Origin: Aureimonas mangrovi | GTDB lineage: Bacteria; Pseudomonadota; Alphaproteobacteria; Rhizobiales; Rhizobiaceae | Length of the DNA stretch: 64,000 nt | Direction: 5' to 3' | Assembly (NCBI RefSeq): GCF_014058705.1 | Contig: NZ_CP059692.1 | Coordinates: 186,001-250,000 of the forward strand | Part shown: in pieces, positions 49,128-57,785 of the stretch | How the letters are laid out: each line of letters begins with the position of its first letter | Position numbering within the stretch: the first letter of the stretch is position 1 | Notes under the pieces: generated by a model | What the model was told of the DNA's origin: nothing | Database searches by the model: none | The model's input: only the letters and a program-made list of their open reading frames with translations | Made by a program: the position numbers and the translations under genes

Positions 49128-50687
49128 ATGATCGAGATGAACCGTCGCCAGCTCATGGCCATCCTGGCGGCCGCCGGGCTGCCGGCCGGCCTGCGCAGTG
49201 CCGAGGCCGCGGAGGGCCTCTCCTTCGGCCCCGCCCGCCCGTTCTCCTTCGATGCGCTGGTGGAAGACGCGCGCCAGCGCGCAGCCGCACCCTACGCGCC
49301 CGACCCGATCCGCGCCGGCGAGACGCTGAGCCGTATCGACTACGACCAGCACTGGCGCATCAAGTACCGGGAAGACCGCACGCTGCAGCTCAAGGGCGGC
49401 AACGCCCCGGTGCGCTTCTTCCATCTCGGAAGCTACTTCCAGGAGCCAGTCGGCATCCACGTCGTGGAGGACGGGCAGTCCCGCGACGTCCTCTACGACC
49501 CCACCGTTTTCACCATCCCCTCCGACAGCCCGGCGCAGGAATTGCCGGACGATATCGGCTTTGCCGGTTTCCGCGTGCTGGAGCCGGGCCGCGAGGCGGA
49601 CTGGATCGCCTTCCTCGGCGCCTCCTACTTCCGCACCTCCGGCGAGGAGGACCAGTTCGGCATGTCGGCGCGCGCCGTCGCGGTGGATGTGGCGATGCCG
49701 ACGCCCGAGGAATTCCCGCGCTTCACCGACTTTTACCTCGCGCCTTCGCAGAACGGGCGCATCCTCGTCCACGCGTCGCTGGAAAGCCAGCGCATCACCG
49801 GCGCGCTGCGCATGGACATCGCCAAGGACGGCCCCGTCGTCATGGACATCGAGGCCCGCTTCTTCGCCCGCGAGGCGATGGAGCGCGTCGGCCTCGCCCC
49901 GCTCGTCTCGATGTTCTGGTATTCCGAGACGGACCGGCGCCGCCGAGAGGACTGGCGCCCCGAGGTTCACGATTCGGACGGCCTTGCCATGTGGACGGGC
50001 GGCGGCGAGCGTATCTGGCGCCCGCTGAACAACCCCGAACAGGTGATGACCTCCTCCTTCGCGGACGAGAACCCGATGGGCTTCGGGCTCCTTCAGCGCG
50101 ACCGCGATTTCCAGAACTACGAGGACGACGGCGTCTTCTACGAGAGGCGCGCGGGCGTCTGGGTCGAGCCGAAGGGCGACTGGGGCAAGGGCGCGGTGCA
50201 GCTCGTCGAGATCCCGACGGACGACGAAATCCACGACAACATCGCCGCCTACTGGGTGTCGGACACGCCGGTCGAGCGCGGCGACGCGATCGCCATCGAC
50301 TATCGCCTCACCTGGTCGAGCCAGGAGCCGTATCTGCCGGCCGTCGGCCACGTCGTCGCGACGCGCCTCGGGCGCGGCGGCGTCACCGGCCAGCCCCGTC
50401 CCGAAGGCATCACCAAGGTGGTGATCGACTTCGACGGCGGCATGATCGCCGATCTCGACCGCGACATCGACGATGTCGAGACGATGGTCTCGGTCTCGTC
50501 CGGCACCGTCAGCCTGGTCGACAATTATTCGGTGAAGGTCGGCACGGCCTGGCGCGCGAGCTTCGACTTCGAGCCCGAGGGCGACGGTCCGGTCGACATG
50601 CGCCTGTATCTGAGGCGCGGCGACACGGTGCTGACCGAAACCTGGCTCTACCAGTTCCACCCGGCCGAGCCCGAACGCGGCTCCTGA
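49128..50687 (+). CDS. opgG: Periplasmic glucan biosynthesis protein OpgG
   Basis: 519-aa periplasmic protein of the OpgG/MdoG family, which branches or releases osmoregulated periplasmic glucans. The start at 49128 follows GAGGGACAACGC. The N-terminus NRRQLMAILAAAG ending AEAAE is a Tat-like leader. The mature protein begins LSFGPARPFSFDALVEDARQ and carries MdoG landmarks such as YFQEPVGIHVVEDG, FLGASYFRTSGEEDQFGMSARAVAVD and WYSETDRRRREDWRPEVHDSDGL-like segments. No opgH lies nearby. Confidence 0.92.
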   Translation: MIEMNRRQLMAILAAAGLPAGLRSAEAAEGLSFGPARPFSFDALVEDARQRAAAPYAPDPIRAGETLSRIDYDQHWRIKYREDRTLQLKGGNAPVRFFHLGSYFQEPVGIHVVEDGQSRDVLYDPTVFTIPSDSPAQELPDDIGFAGFRVLEPGREADWIAFLGASYFRTSGEEDQFGMSARAVAVDVAMPTPEEFPRFTDFYLAPSQNGRILVHASLESQRITGALRMDIAKDGPVVMDIEARFFAREAMERVGLAPLVSMFWYSETDRRRREDWRPEVHDSDGLAMWTGGGERIWRPLNNPEQVMTSSFADENPMGFGLLQRDRDFQNYEDDGVFYERRAGVWVEPKGDWGKGAVQLVEIPTDDEIHDNIAAYWVSDTPVERGDAIAIDYRLTWSSQEPYLPAVGHVVATRLGRGGVTGQPRPEGITKVVIDFDGGMIADLDRDIDDVETMVSVSSGTVSLVDNYSVKVGTAWRASFDFEPEGDGPVDMRLYLRRGDTVLTETWLYQFHPAEPERGS

Positions 50688-50698
50688 AGCGGCTCTGG

Positions 50699-51328
50699 TT
50701 AGGGCTTCGTCACGCGGCGCAGCGTCAGGTTGATGCGCCCGCCCTTCTTCAGGAGCGCCGAGGTCGAGGGGTAGATCCGGTCGACGCCGTGAAAGGCGAG
50801 CCGGCCCTCCCCGCCGAGCACAACGACGTCGCCCGACATCAGCCGGATGGACGTCGTGCGCCCGCCGCGCGTGTTCTCGCCGACGCGGAACAGGCACTCG
50901 TCTCCGAGCGAAACCGAGACGACGGGCGCCTTCAGGTCCGCCTCGTCACGGTCCTGATGGAGGCCCATTTTCGCCTTGTCCTCGTAGAAGTTGACGAGGC
51001 AGGCCTCGGGCTCGGCCTCGTAATTGGCCACCGTGCGCCACAGCTCCATGAGCGCCGGCGGGATGGGCGGCCAGGGTTCGCCCGTCACGGGATGCAGCGG
51101 CTGGTAGCGATAGCCCGCCTTGTCGGAGACCCAGCCGAGCGCGCCGCAATTGGTCATGCGCACGGAGAAGGGCTTTTCGGTGCGCGGCATCACCGGGCGA
51201 TAGAGCGGGGCGGCGGCCACGACCGCGCGGATGTCCTCGACGAGCGCGCGCTGCGCGTCCGTCGTGAACCAGCCCGGCATGTGCCGGACGCCGCGTGGCA
51301 GGACATTCACGTCGTGATCGACCGACAT
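50699..51328 (-). CDS. alkB: AlkB-like 2-oxoglutarate/Fe(II) dioxygenase
   Basis: 209-aa enzyme of the AlkB family that demethylates alkylated DNA or RNA bases oxidatively. Iron ligands are His124 and Asp126 (LHQDRDE) and His180 (FHGVDRI). The 2-oxoglutarate-binding Arg198 is in GGRINLTLRR. Start at MSVDHDVNVLP. It is the last gene of a minus-strand group with two tiny membrane proteins and an orphan LuxR regulator; 19 bp separate it from the 35-aa gene. No Ada regulator is seen nearby. Confidence 0.9.
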   Translation of the reverse strand: MSVDHDVNVLPRGVRHMPGWFTTDAQRALVEDIRAVVAAAPLYRPVMPRTEKPFSVRMTNCGALGWVSDKAGYRYQPLHPVTGEPWPPIPPALMELWRTVANYEAEPEACLVNFYEDKAKMGLHQDRDEADLKAPVVSVSLGDECLFRVGENTRGGRTTSIRLMSGDVVVLGGEGRLAFHGVDRIYPSTSALLKKGGRINLTLRRVTKP

Positions 51329-51347
51329 GGCAAGAGAAGCGCCGCCG

Positions 51348-51455
51348 TCAGAACCAGGGCCGATCGCGCGTCGTCCCAATATAGAGCAGGCCGGCCATCA
51401 CGAGCGCGCCCGCTGGCACAATCATCCAAAGAAGAAAAAATTCCCACTCGCTCAT
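51348..51455 (-). CDS. 35-aa single-span membrane microprotein
   Basis: Short frame MSEWEFFLLWMIVPAGALVM, then AGLLYIGTTRDRPWF and TGA. One predicted membrane helix with an acidic N-terminus and basic C-terminal tail (inside-positive). Its ATG overlaps the stop of the 82-aa membrane protein (ATGA), which argues for real, coupled translation. Downstream is alkB. No family recognised. Confidence 0.6.
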   Translation of the reverse strand: MSEWEFFLLWMIVPAGALVMAGLLYIGTTRDRPWF

Positions 51456-51700
51456 CTTCGGTATTCCCGTCTGAGGATTCCGCGGGCCACCAGATGAAAG
51501 ATCGCTCCGGCCAGTACAGATATAATCCCTGTGGCCGCCGTCGCCAAACCCGAGCCCATCACAAACTGGCCATTCGCCGACGTGGCGAGCGGTGTCAGAG
51601 CTCCGACGGCGACGATCACGATCCCAAGTCCGTTGAGGAACGTCGCCGTCAGCTTGGCCAGTTCGCGTCGCGTCTCGCGATCGCGGCCGGAGGTGCCCAC
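51452..51700 (-). CDS. 82-aa two-span membrane protein
   Basis: Membrane protein starting probably at a GTG at 51700 (VGTSGRDRETRRELAKLT). A longer in-frame extension overlaps the LuxR gene and is Arg/Pro-rich. Two hydrophobic segments, FLNGLGIVIVAVGALTPLAT and ATAATGIISVLAGAIFHLVA, are followed by the basic tail RGILRREYRR. Its end overlaps the 35-aa gene. Function unknown; hairpin membrane proteins of this size can be holin-like, regulatory or stress proteins. Confidence 0.55.
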   Translation of the reverse strand: MGTSGRDRETRRELAKLTATFLNGLGIVIVAVGALTPLATSANGQFVMGSGLATAATGIISVLAGAIFHLVARGILRREYRR

Positions 51701-51759
51701 GTCGAGGACGGGTGCCGGCGGCCGAGCCCGCCGCCTTGCGCCGTCATTCGTCGGCAGGC

Positions 51760-52479
51760 TCAGGAAAGATATCCGAGCTGGGCAGCCAGCGCGACCGCAT
51801 GCGTGCGGTTGGAGGCGTTCACCTTCTTCGTCGCCGAGGCGAGATATTGCGACACCGTGTATTCGGACAGCGACAGGATGGTGCCGATTTCGGATGAGGT
51901 CTTGCCGAGCATGGCGAGCTTCAGGCAATCGCGCTCGCGCTGCGAAAGCGGGTTGCGGCGCCGGTTCTCCTCAAAGCGCGAGGCAGCGAGGATGCCGAAG
52001 ACGGCGAAGGCGGCCAGATGCAGCTCCTTCACCTCCGCCTCGCTCGGCGGCGCGCGGTCGCCGGCCAGGAACAGCGCGCCGTTGAAGGTCGTCAGACCGT
52101 GCACGGGGAAATAGGCTCCCGCACGGCAACCGGCGGCGATCAGGAGCCGGACCTGCGGTCCCGCCTCCTCCGGCTCGTCGGGATCGAAGCCGTAGAGCGT
52201 CTCGATGTCCCAGACGAGCGGCAGCGGATCGGCCTTCAGCGCGCGCAGGACCGGCGAGAAGCGCGTCAGCCCCGCCCGCTCGAAGGCATGGCGGAACTCG
52301 TCGGACCAGTTGGCGATGACGGGCTTCATTTCCTCGCCGGCGTCGTCGGACGAGGGGATCGTGACCACCGCGACATGGCTGAAGCCGTAGGCCTCTGCGA
52401 TCGCTTCCAGGCAGTCACAGAGCGCGGGCTCGCTCCAGGGGCGTTCCAGTTGGCCGATGATCTGGTGCGCGGCGGACAT
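51760..52479 (-). CDS. LuxR family regulator (orphan)
   Basis: 239 aa from [14 protein letters not shown]. The N-terminal 165 residues look like an autoinducer-binding domain ([31 protein letters not shown]). The C-terminal HTH (about 178-239) reads [20 protein letters not shown], then [20 protein letters not shown]. No luxI synthase gene lies in the window, so it is a LuxR solo that might sense foreign or nonhomoserine-lactone signals. It is upstream of the two membrane microproteins on the same strand, 59 bp apart, and divergent from hslU. Confidence 0.88.
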   Translation of the reverse strand: MSAAHQIIGQLERPWSEPALCDCLEAIAEAYGFSHVAVVTIPSSDDAGEEMKPVIANWSDEFRHAFERAGLTRFSPVLRALKADPLPLVWDIETLYGFDPDEPEEAGPQVRLLIAAGCRAGAYFPVHGLTTFNGALFLAGDRAPPSEAEVKELHLAAFAVFGILAASRFEENRRRNPLSQRERDCLKLAMLGKTSSEIGTILSLSEYTVSQYLASATKKVNASNRTHAVALAAQLGYLS

Positions 52480-52632
52480 GGAAGCGGCGGCGATCCCTGG
52501 AAGGTGCTCGGGTTTCGCGCGGGGGCCGCCTCGCCGGACGGTGCGAATCACCGCACGTCCCTATCCATACAAAATGCCGTGGAATCGGAAAACTCTCACG
52601 GCGCGAAAGCCCGTGGACGACGCGCGAAATAC

Positions 52633-52646
52633 AATCGCTGGCGATT
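52633..52646. promoter_or_regulatory. Perfect 14-bp palindrome upstream of hslU
   Basis: AATCGCTGGCGATT lies in the 249-bp gap between divergent luxR and hslU. Outer arms GCGAAA (52624-52629) and TTTCGC (52646-52651) extend the symmetry but are offset by two bases. It may be an operator for the adjacent LuxR; it does not match the usual lux box closely. Confidence 0.35.
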
Positions 52647-52728
52647 TTCGCATAGCCTTCCCATGTATCGCCGGCAGGGCCGCTTCGGCGGCCGCCCGAC
52701 AGCCCTTTCCCGCGAAAGCTTCCGCCCG

Positions 52729-54039
52729 ATGACCGACTTTTCTCCCCGCGAAATCGTCTCCGAACTCGACCGGCACATCATCGGCCAGAAGGACGCCAAG
52801 CGCGCCGTGGCCGTGGCGCTGCGCAACCGGTGGCGGCGCCAGCAGCTCGACGGTTCGCTGCGCGAGGAGGTGATGCCGAAGAACATCCTGATGATCGGCC
52901 CCACCGGCGTCGGCAAGACGGAGATCTCGCGCCGCCTCGCCAAGCTCGCGGGCGCGCCCTTCATCAAGGTCGAGGCGACGAAGTTCACGGAGGTCGGCTA
53001 TGTCGGCCGCGACGTCGAGCAGATCATCCGCGACCTCGTCGAGATCGGCATCGGACTGACGCGTGAGAAGAAGCGCGAGGCGGTGCGCGCCAAGGCCCAC
53101 CAGGGCGCCGAGGAACGCGTCCTCGAGGCGCTCGTCGGCAAGAACGCCTCCCCGGCGACGCGCGACTCGTTCCGCAAGCGCCTGCGCGCGGGCGAGCTCG
53201 ACGACAAGGAGATCGACATCGAGGTGGCCGACACGTCCAACCCGATGGGCGGCATGGACATTCCGGGCATGCCCGGCGCCAATATCGGCGTCCTCAACCT
53301 GTCGGAGATGTTCGGCAAGGCGATGGGCGGGCGCACCAAGTCGCGCCGCACCACCGTGAAGGAGAGCTACGAGCTCCTGATCGGCGAGGAATCCGACAAG
53401 CTCCTCGACAACGAGGCGCTGGTGGCGGACGCCATCGCTTCGGTCGAGAACAACGGCATCGTCTTCCTCGACGAGATCGACAAGGTCGCCAACAACGGCG
53501 ACGGACGCGGCGGCGCCGGCGTCTCGCGCGAGGGCGTCCAGCGCGATCTGCTGCCGCTCGTCGAGGGCACGACCGTCGCCACCAAGCACGGCCCGGTGAA
53601 GACCGACCACATCCTGTTCATCGCCTCGGGCGCCTTCCACGTCTCCAAGCCGTCGGACCTCCTGCCGGAGCTGCAGGGTCGCCTGCCGATCCGCGTCGAG
53701 CTCCGCGCGCTGACCAAGGAAGACTTCCGCCGCATCCTGACGGAGACCGAGGCCTCGCTGATCAAGCAGTATGTGGCGCTGATGAAGACCGAGAACGTCG
53801 ACCTCGAGATCACGGAGGACGCGATCGACGCGCTCGCGGATCTTGCGGTCGCGCTCAACGGCTCGGTCGAGAACATCGGCGCGCGCCGCCTGCAGACCGT
53901 GATGGAGCGCGTTCTCGACGACATCTCCTTCGAGGCACCGGACAAGGGCGGCCAGACCTACAAGGTCGACGCGGCCTATGTTCACAAGGCGCTGGACGGC
54001 ATCGCCGGCAACACGGACCTGTCGCGCTACATCCTCTGA
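52729..54039 (+). CDS. hslU: ATP-dependent protease ATPase subunit HslU
   Basis: 436-aa AAA+ unfoldase that feeds HslV. Start at [20 protein letters not shown], the conserved N-terminus. Walker A GPTGVGKT is at 57-64, the pore loop [14 protein letters not shown] follows, an I-domain is present at about 110-230, and Walker B is [13 protein letters not shown]. The C-terminus ends DLSRYIL, the HslV-activating tail. It is followed by a hairpin terminator. The peptidase partner lies 9 kb away. Confidence 0.95.
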   Translation: MTDFSPREIVSELDRHIIGQKDAKRAVAVALRNRWRRQQLDGSLREEVMPKNILMIGPTGVGKTEISRRLAKLAGAPFIKVEATKFTEVGYVGRDVEQIIRDLVEIGIGLTREKKREAVRAKAHQGAEERVLEALVGKNASPATRDSFRKRLRAGELDDKEIDIEVADTSNPMGGMDIPGMPGANIGVLNLSEMFGKAMGGRTKSRRTTVKESYELLIGEESDKLLDNEALVADAIASVENNGIVFLDEIDKVANNGDGRGGAGVSREGVQRDLLPLVEGTTVATKHGPVKTDHILFIASGAFHVSKPSDLLPELQGRLPIRVELRALTKEDFRRILTETEASLIKQYVALMKTENVDLEITEDAIDALADLAVALNGSVENIGARRLQTVMERVLDDISFEAPDKGGQTYKVDAAYVHKALDGIAGNTDLSRYIL

Positions 54040-54096
54040 CGGCCGCGGACTCGACGAAACAGGCGTTCGAAGGGCGGGCGGGATAGCTTTTAGTTG

Positions 54097-54123
54097 AACG
54101 GGCAGGCACCCGGTTGCCCGTTT
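54097..54123 (+). terminator. Terminator after hslU
   Basis: Stem AACGGGCA (54097-54104) with TGCCCGTT (54115-54122), 10-nt loop, followed by T and CC. A moderate Rho-independent signal between hslU and the sugar dehydrogenase gene. Confidence 0.55.
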
Positions 54124-54181
54124 CCTCCGGTCGCCCGGGCTCCATTTGGCTCTCATCCGAATTCGTTCGACGAGGACCGAA

Positions 54182-55480
54182 ATGACCAAACGCCTGTCCC
54201 TGCTTCTGGCCGGCACCATCATCTCCGCCGGCGCCCTGATGGCGCCGGCGATCGCGCAGTCGACCGGCGACACCTCGCCGCTCGACCATGTGGACGGCGA
54301 ACCGCCGGCCACGGGCGAGGAAGCCACGGCCGCCGGCGAGCCGGTGGAGACCGAGCCCGCCAACGCGCCGGACCAGGAGCCGGCCTTCCCCGAACAGACC
54401 CGCGCGCCGCAGCCGGCCGAGATGCCGGAAGTGATTGTCGAGACTGTTGCCGAGGACCTTCCGCAGCTCTGGTCGATGGAGTTCCTGCCGGACGGGCGCA
54501 TGCTCGTCGCCGCCAAGGAAGGCGTGATGCACATCGTCTCGGCCGAGGGCGAGGCCGGTGCCGAGATCGAGGGCGTTCCCGAAGTCGACGACGCCGAGCA
54601 GGGCGGACTTCTGGATCTCGCGCTCGCGCCGGACTTCGAGACGTCCGGGCGCATCTTCTTCACTTTCTCCGAGCCCGTCGATGGTGGCAACCACACATCG
54701 CTCGGCACCGGTGTCCTTTCCGAGGACGGCGATGGGGGCGGCACGCTCTCAGACGTGGAGGTCGTCTGGCAGCAGAGCCCGGTCTATGACGGGCACAAGC
54801 ATTTCGGCTCGCGCATCGTCTTCACGCCCGAGGGCAATATCTTCATCGGGCTCGGCGAGCGCTCCGACGACCCGATCCGCGAGATGTCGCAGGATCTCGG
54901 TGCGACGCTCGGCAAGGTGATCCACATCACGCCCGAGGGCGAGCCGGTCGAGGGCAATCCGTTCGCTGACGGTGCGCAGGGCGCACTGCCGGAGATCTGG
55001 TCCTACGGTCACCGCAACATCCAGTCCGCCGCGCTCGACGGCGACGGCAATCTGTGGACCGTCGAGCACGGGCCGCGCGGCGGCGACGAGCTTAACATGC
55101 CGGAAGCCGGCCTCAACTACGGCTGGCCGGTGATCACCTACGGCGTGGAGTACAGCGGCCAGCCGGTCGAGGAGGGCATCACCGCGCAGGACGGCATGGA
55201 GCAGCCGGTCTACTACTGGGACCCGGTGATCGGCCCGTCCGGCATGGCGTTCTACGAGGGCGAGGAGTTCCCGACCTGGGATGGCGCCTTCCTGATCGGC
55301 GGCCTCGTCTCGACCGGGCTCGTCGTGGTCCATCTCGACGGGAACCGCGTCGCCTTCGAGGAGCGCGTGCCGCTCGAGGAGCGCATCCGCGACGTGAAGG
55401 TCGGGCCGGACGGCGCGGTCTACGCCGTCACCGAGGAAGACGGCAGCTCGCGCATCCTGCGCGTCTCCAACGCCGGCTGA
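54182..55480 (+). CDS. PQQ-type sugar dehydrogenase family protein (glucose/sorbosone dehydrogenase)
   Basis: 432-aa exported six-bladed beta-propeller related to soluble aldose sugar dehydrogenases (YliI/Asd). Signal peptide MTKRLSLLLAGTIISAGALM ends near AIAQS, followed by an acidic, Pro/Ala-rich linker to about residue 80. Motifs include QGGLLDLALAPDF, HFGSRIVFTPEGNIFIGLGER, SYGHRNIQSAALDGDGNLW, HGPRGGDELNMPEAGLNYGW and GPSGMAFYEG, as in PQQ enzymes. Its PQQ dependence is inferred. Start follows AGGACCGAA. Strong terminator follows. Confidence 0.87.
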   Translation: MTKRLSLLLAGTIISAGALMAPAIAQSTGDTSPLDHVDGEPPATGEEATAAGEPVETEPANAPDQEPAFPEQTRAPQPAEMPEVIVETVAEDLPQLWSMEFLPDGRMLVAAKEGVMHIVSAEGEAGAEIEGVPEVDDAEQGGLLDLALAPDFETSGRIFFTFSEPVDGGNHTSLGTGVLSEDGDGGGTLSDVEVVWQQSPVYDGHKHFGSRIVFTPEGNIFIGLGERSDDPIREMSQDLGATLGKVIHITPEGEPVEGNPFADGAQGALPEIWSYGHRNIQSAALDGDGNLWTVEHGPRGGDELNMPEAGLNYGWPVITYGVEYSGQPVEEGITAQDGMEQPVYYWDPVIGPSGMAFYEGEEFPTWDGAFLIGGLVSTGLVVVHLDGNRVAFEERVPLEERIRDVKVGPDGAVYAVTEEDGSSRILRVSNAG

Positions 55481-55503
55481 TACCCGGTCGGCGGACATGA
55501 AAG

Positions 55504-55537
55504 GGGCGGGCGCCGCATCGGCGCCCGCCCCTTTTTC
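55504..55537. terminator. Strong terminator between sugar dehydrogenase and Nramp genes
   Basis: 12-bp stem GGGGCGGGCGCC (55504-55515) with GGCGCCCGCCCC (55521-55532), 5-nt loop, then TTTTT. AAA on the left gives a short T-run on the minus strand too, so it may serve both convergent genes. Confidence 0.88.
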
Positions 55538-55557
55538 GTTCGCAGAGATCGTGCCGT

Positions 55558-56853
55558 TCAGAAGATCAGGCCGACGATCTCGTTCAGGCACAGGACGATG
55601 AACAGCGCCGCCGCAACGCCCAGAAGCCCGTTCGAGACCCAGCCCGAACGCCATTCCGCGGGCACGCGCTTGGAGTTCAGCAGCCAGATCAGCGTCAATG
55701 CCAGGAAGGGCATGAAGAACGCCCCGAAGGCGCCATAGGCGATGATCAGCGCGAAGGGCCGGCCGATCAGGAAGAGCAGCATCGGCGGGAAGGTCAGCCA
55801 GAGGACATAGAAGCGGAAGGCGTTGGTGGTCTCGAGGTCGCGCCGGTCGCGGCCGGCATTGCCCCGCACATTGCGCACGAAGTCGGCGAAGAGCAGCGAG
55901 ACGCCGTGCCACACGCCGAGGATCGAGGAGAAGGTCGTCGCCACGAAGCCGATCAGGAACATCGTCGAGACGAAATTGCCGAAGCGCTCGCGCAGCACCT
56001 CGTCGAGGTCGAGAAGCCCGCGGTCGCCACCCTGCAGGGTGATCTGCGCCGTGTAGAGAAGCTCGGCACCCACGACGAGCATGGCGATCACGAAGATGCC
56101 GGTGACGATATAGCCGACCCGGTTGTCGAGCCGCATCAGGCCCATCCATTCGGGCGTGCGCCAGCCCTTCGCATTCACCCAGTAGCCGTAGGAGGCCATG
56201 GTGATGGTGCCGCCGACGCCGCCGATGAGGCCGAGCGTGTAGAAGATCGAGCCCTCGGGAACGGTCGGCACGAGGCCCGTCAGCGCGTTCCCGAGATTGG
56301 GCGAGACGTAGATCGCCAGACCGACGACGATGACGAACATCAGCCCGATCATCAGCTTCATCGCGTTCTCGAAGACCTGATAACGGTTCATCAGGACGAA
56401 GGCCGCGCCCAGGATGCCCGAAATCGCGCCCCAGGCCCAGAACGGCAGCACGTCCGGGAACAACGCGGCGAGAGGCAGGGCGGTCGCGCTCATGGCTGTC
56501 GCGCCGTAAACGAAGCCCCAGATTACGATGTAGATGCCGAAATACCAGGAGGTCCACTGGCCGAGCGAGCGCCAGCCCTCCAGCATCGTCGAGCCGGTGG
56601 CGAGGTGATAGCGCGCCGAGCCCTCGGCCAGCGCGATCTTGACGACGCAGCCGACGACGGCCGCCCACAGGAGCGCGTAGCCGAAGCGCGAGCCGGCGAT
56701 CAGCGTCGCCACCAGATCGCCCGCGCCGACGCCGGTGGCCGCGACGACGATGCCGGGGCCGATCAGCTTCCAGCGGGCCGCCGTTCCGCTCGGCGGGGCG
56801 GCCTGCGTCTCCGCTTCCATCGTATGGGCGGGACGCCCGTTCGTATCGCTCAT
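55558..56853 (-). CDS. Nramp-fold divalent metal transporter, noncanonical
   Basis: 431-aa inner-membrane transporter with about eleven spans in the LeuT-like Nramp family. The first helix has GVGAGD at 41-46 where canonical Nramps have DPGN, and the helix-6 region reads ASYGYW rather than MPHN. It therefore lacks the usual metal-binding Asp/Asn/Met set and may carry another ion, such as magnesium, or use a different binding site. An acidic, Ala/Pro-rich N-terminus precedes the first helix. No MntR-like site was recognised. Confidence 0.82.
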   Translation of the reverse strand: MSDTNGRPAHTMEAETQAAPPSGTAARWKLIGPGIVVAATGVGAGDLVATLIAGSRFGYALLWAAVVGCVVKIALAEGSARYHLATGSTMLEGWRSLGQWTSWYFGIYIVIWGFVYGATAMSATALPLAALFPDVLPFWAWGAISGILGAAFVLMNRYQVFENAMKLMIGLMFVIVVGLAIYVSPNLGNALTGLVPTVPEGSIFYTLGLIGGVGGTITMASYGYWVNAKGWRTPEWMGLMRLDNRVGYIVTGIFVIAMLVVGAELLYTAQITLQGGDRGLLDLDEVLRERFGNFVSTMFLIGFVATTFSSILGVWHGVSLLFADFVRNVRGNAGRDRRDLETTNAFRFYVLWLTFPPMLLFLIGRPFALIIAYGAFGAFFMPFLALTLIWLLNSKRVPAEWRSGWVSNGLLGVAAALFIVLCLNEIVGLIF

Positions 56854-56938
56854 GCCTGTTGGCTCCTCGACTCGGCAGGATATCGCCGTTCGCTACTGCG
56901 AAATGAATTGATGTGAAAGAGCCGGAGCCGAATGCCCG

Positions 56939-57748
56939 TCAGGCGGCACGCGAGCGCGCGGGTGCCGTGACGCGCGCGGGATCGAAGGCGCGCATGTGCG
57001 CCGCGCCGTCCCGGCCGACCTCCAGCACGCAGCCGGGCGGCAGGGCGGTCCATTCGCCCGATGGCCCCTCGCACGGCTCGGAAGCGACGAGAAGACCTTG
57101 GCCTTCCTCGCGGCAGTAGAGGGAGGGCGGACGGCCATCGCTCGCCCACCGGAAGGCGTGCAGCGTCTTGCCGTTGCTGATCACTGCCGAGAAGCGCAGC
57201 GGCTCGGCACCGGCCTCCGTGACGCCGGGAAGCGCTAGAATCCTCGCCAGCGTGGCCTCCAGCGCGGACACCGGGTCCTTCTCCAGCCCATGCGCGAAGG
57301 CGGCGAGGAAGATCGCCTCCGAATCCGTCGTACCGCCCCGCGCGCCGTAGAGCGCGTCGGGGATCATCGCCTCCACGGCGCGCCGATGGCGCGCGTAGTT
57401 CCCGATCTGGCCGTTGTGGACGAAGAGATGCCGCCCGTTGGCGAATGGATGGCAGTTGTTTGTGGAAACGCCGCCGCTCGTCGCCGCGCGCACATGGGCG
57501 AGGAACAGCCCGGAGCGGATCTGCCGGCAGAGCGAGACGAGATTGGCGTCCGACCACGCCGGCTGGACCGCCCGGTAAAGCCCCGGCTCCTCGCGCTCGC
57601 CGTACCAGCCGAGGCCGCAGCCGTCGCCGTTCACCACGGTCTTTGCCTCGCGCGCGGCGCGCGACTGCGAGATCAGCGAACCCTCGGGCCGCTCCAGCAG
57701 CGTGTCGAGGAAGATCGGCGTTCCGCCATAGGCGAGGAGACGGCACAT
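56939..57748 (-). CDS. Class II glutamine amidotransferase (YafJ-like)
   Basis: 269-aa protein with an N-terminal Ntn-hydrolase glutaminase domain. After Met removal Cys2 (MCRLLAYGG) would be the nucleophile; HVRAATSGGVSTNNCHPF and HNGQIGNY complete the glutamine site. No synthetase partner domain follows, as in E. coli YafJ, so the acceptor of the ammonia is unknown; EgtC-type enzymes look similar. Located between the Nramp and racemase genes, 85 bp downstream of the former. Confidence 0.88.
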   Translation of the reverse strand: MCRLLAYGGTPIFLDTLLERPEGSLISQSRAAREAKTVVNGDGCGLGWYGEREEPGLYRAVQPAWSDANLVSLCRQIRSGLFLAHVRAATSGGVSTNNCHPFANGRHLFVHNGQIGNYARHRRAVEAMIPDALYGARGGTTDSEAIFLAAFAHGLEKDPVSALEATLARILALPGVTEAGAEPLRFSAVISNGKTLHAFRWASDGRPPSLYCREEGQGLLVASEPCEGPSGEWTALPPGCVLEVGRDGAAHMRAFDPARVTAPARSRAA

Positions 57749-57785
57749 GAGCGATCGGGTCTCCGTGGGTCGGGCTCGCCCGACG

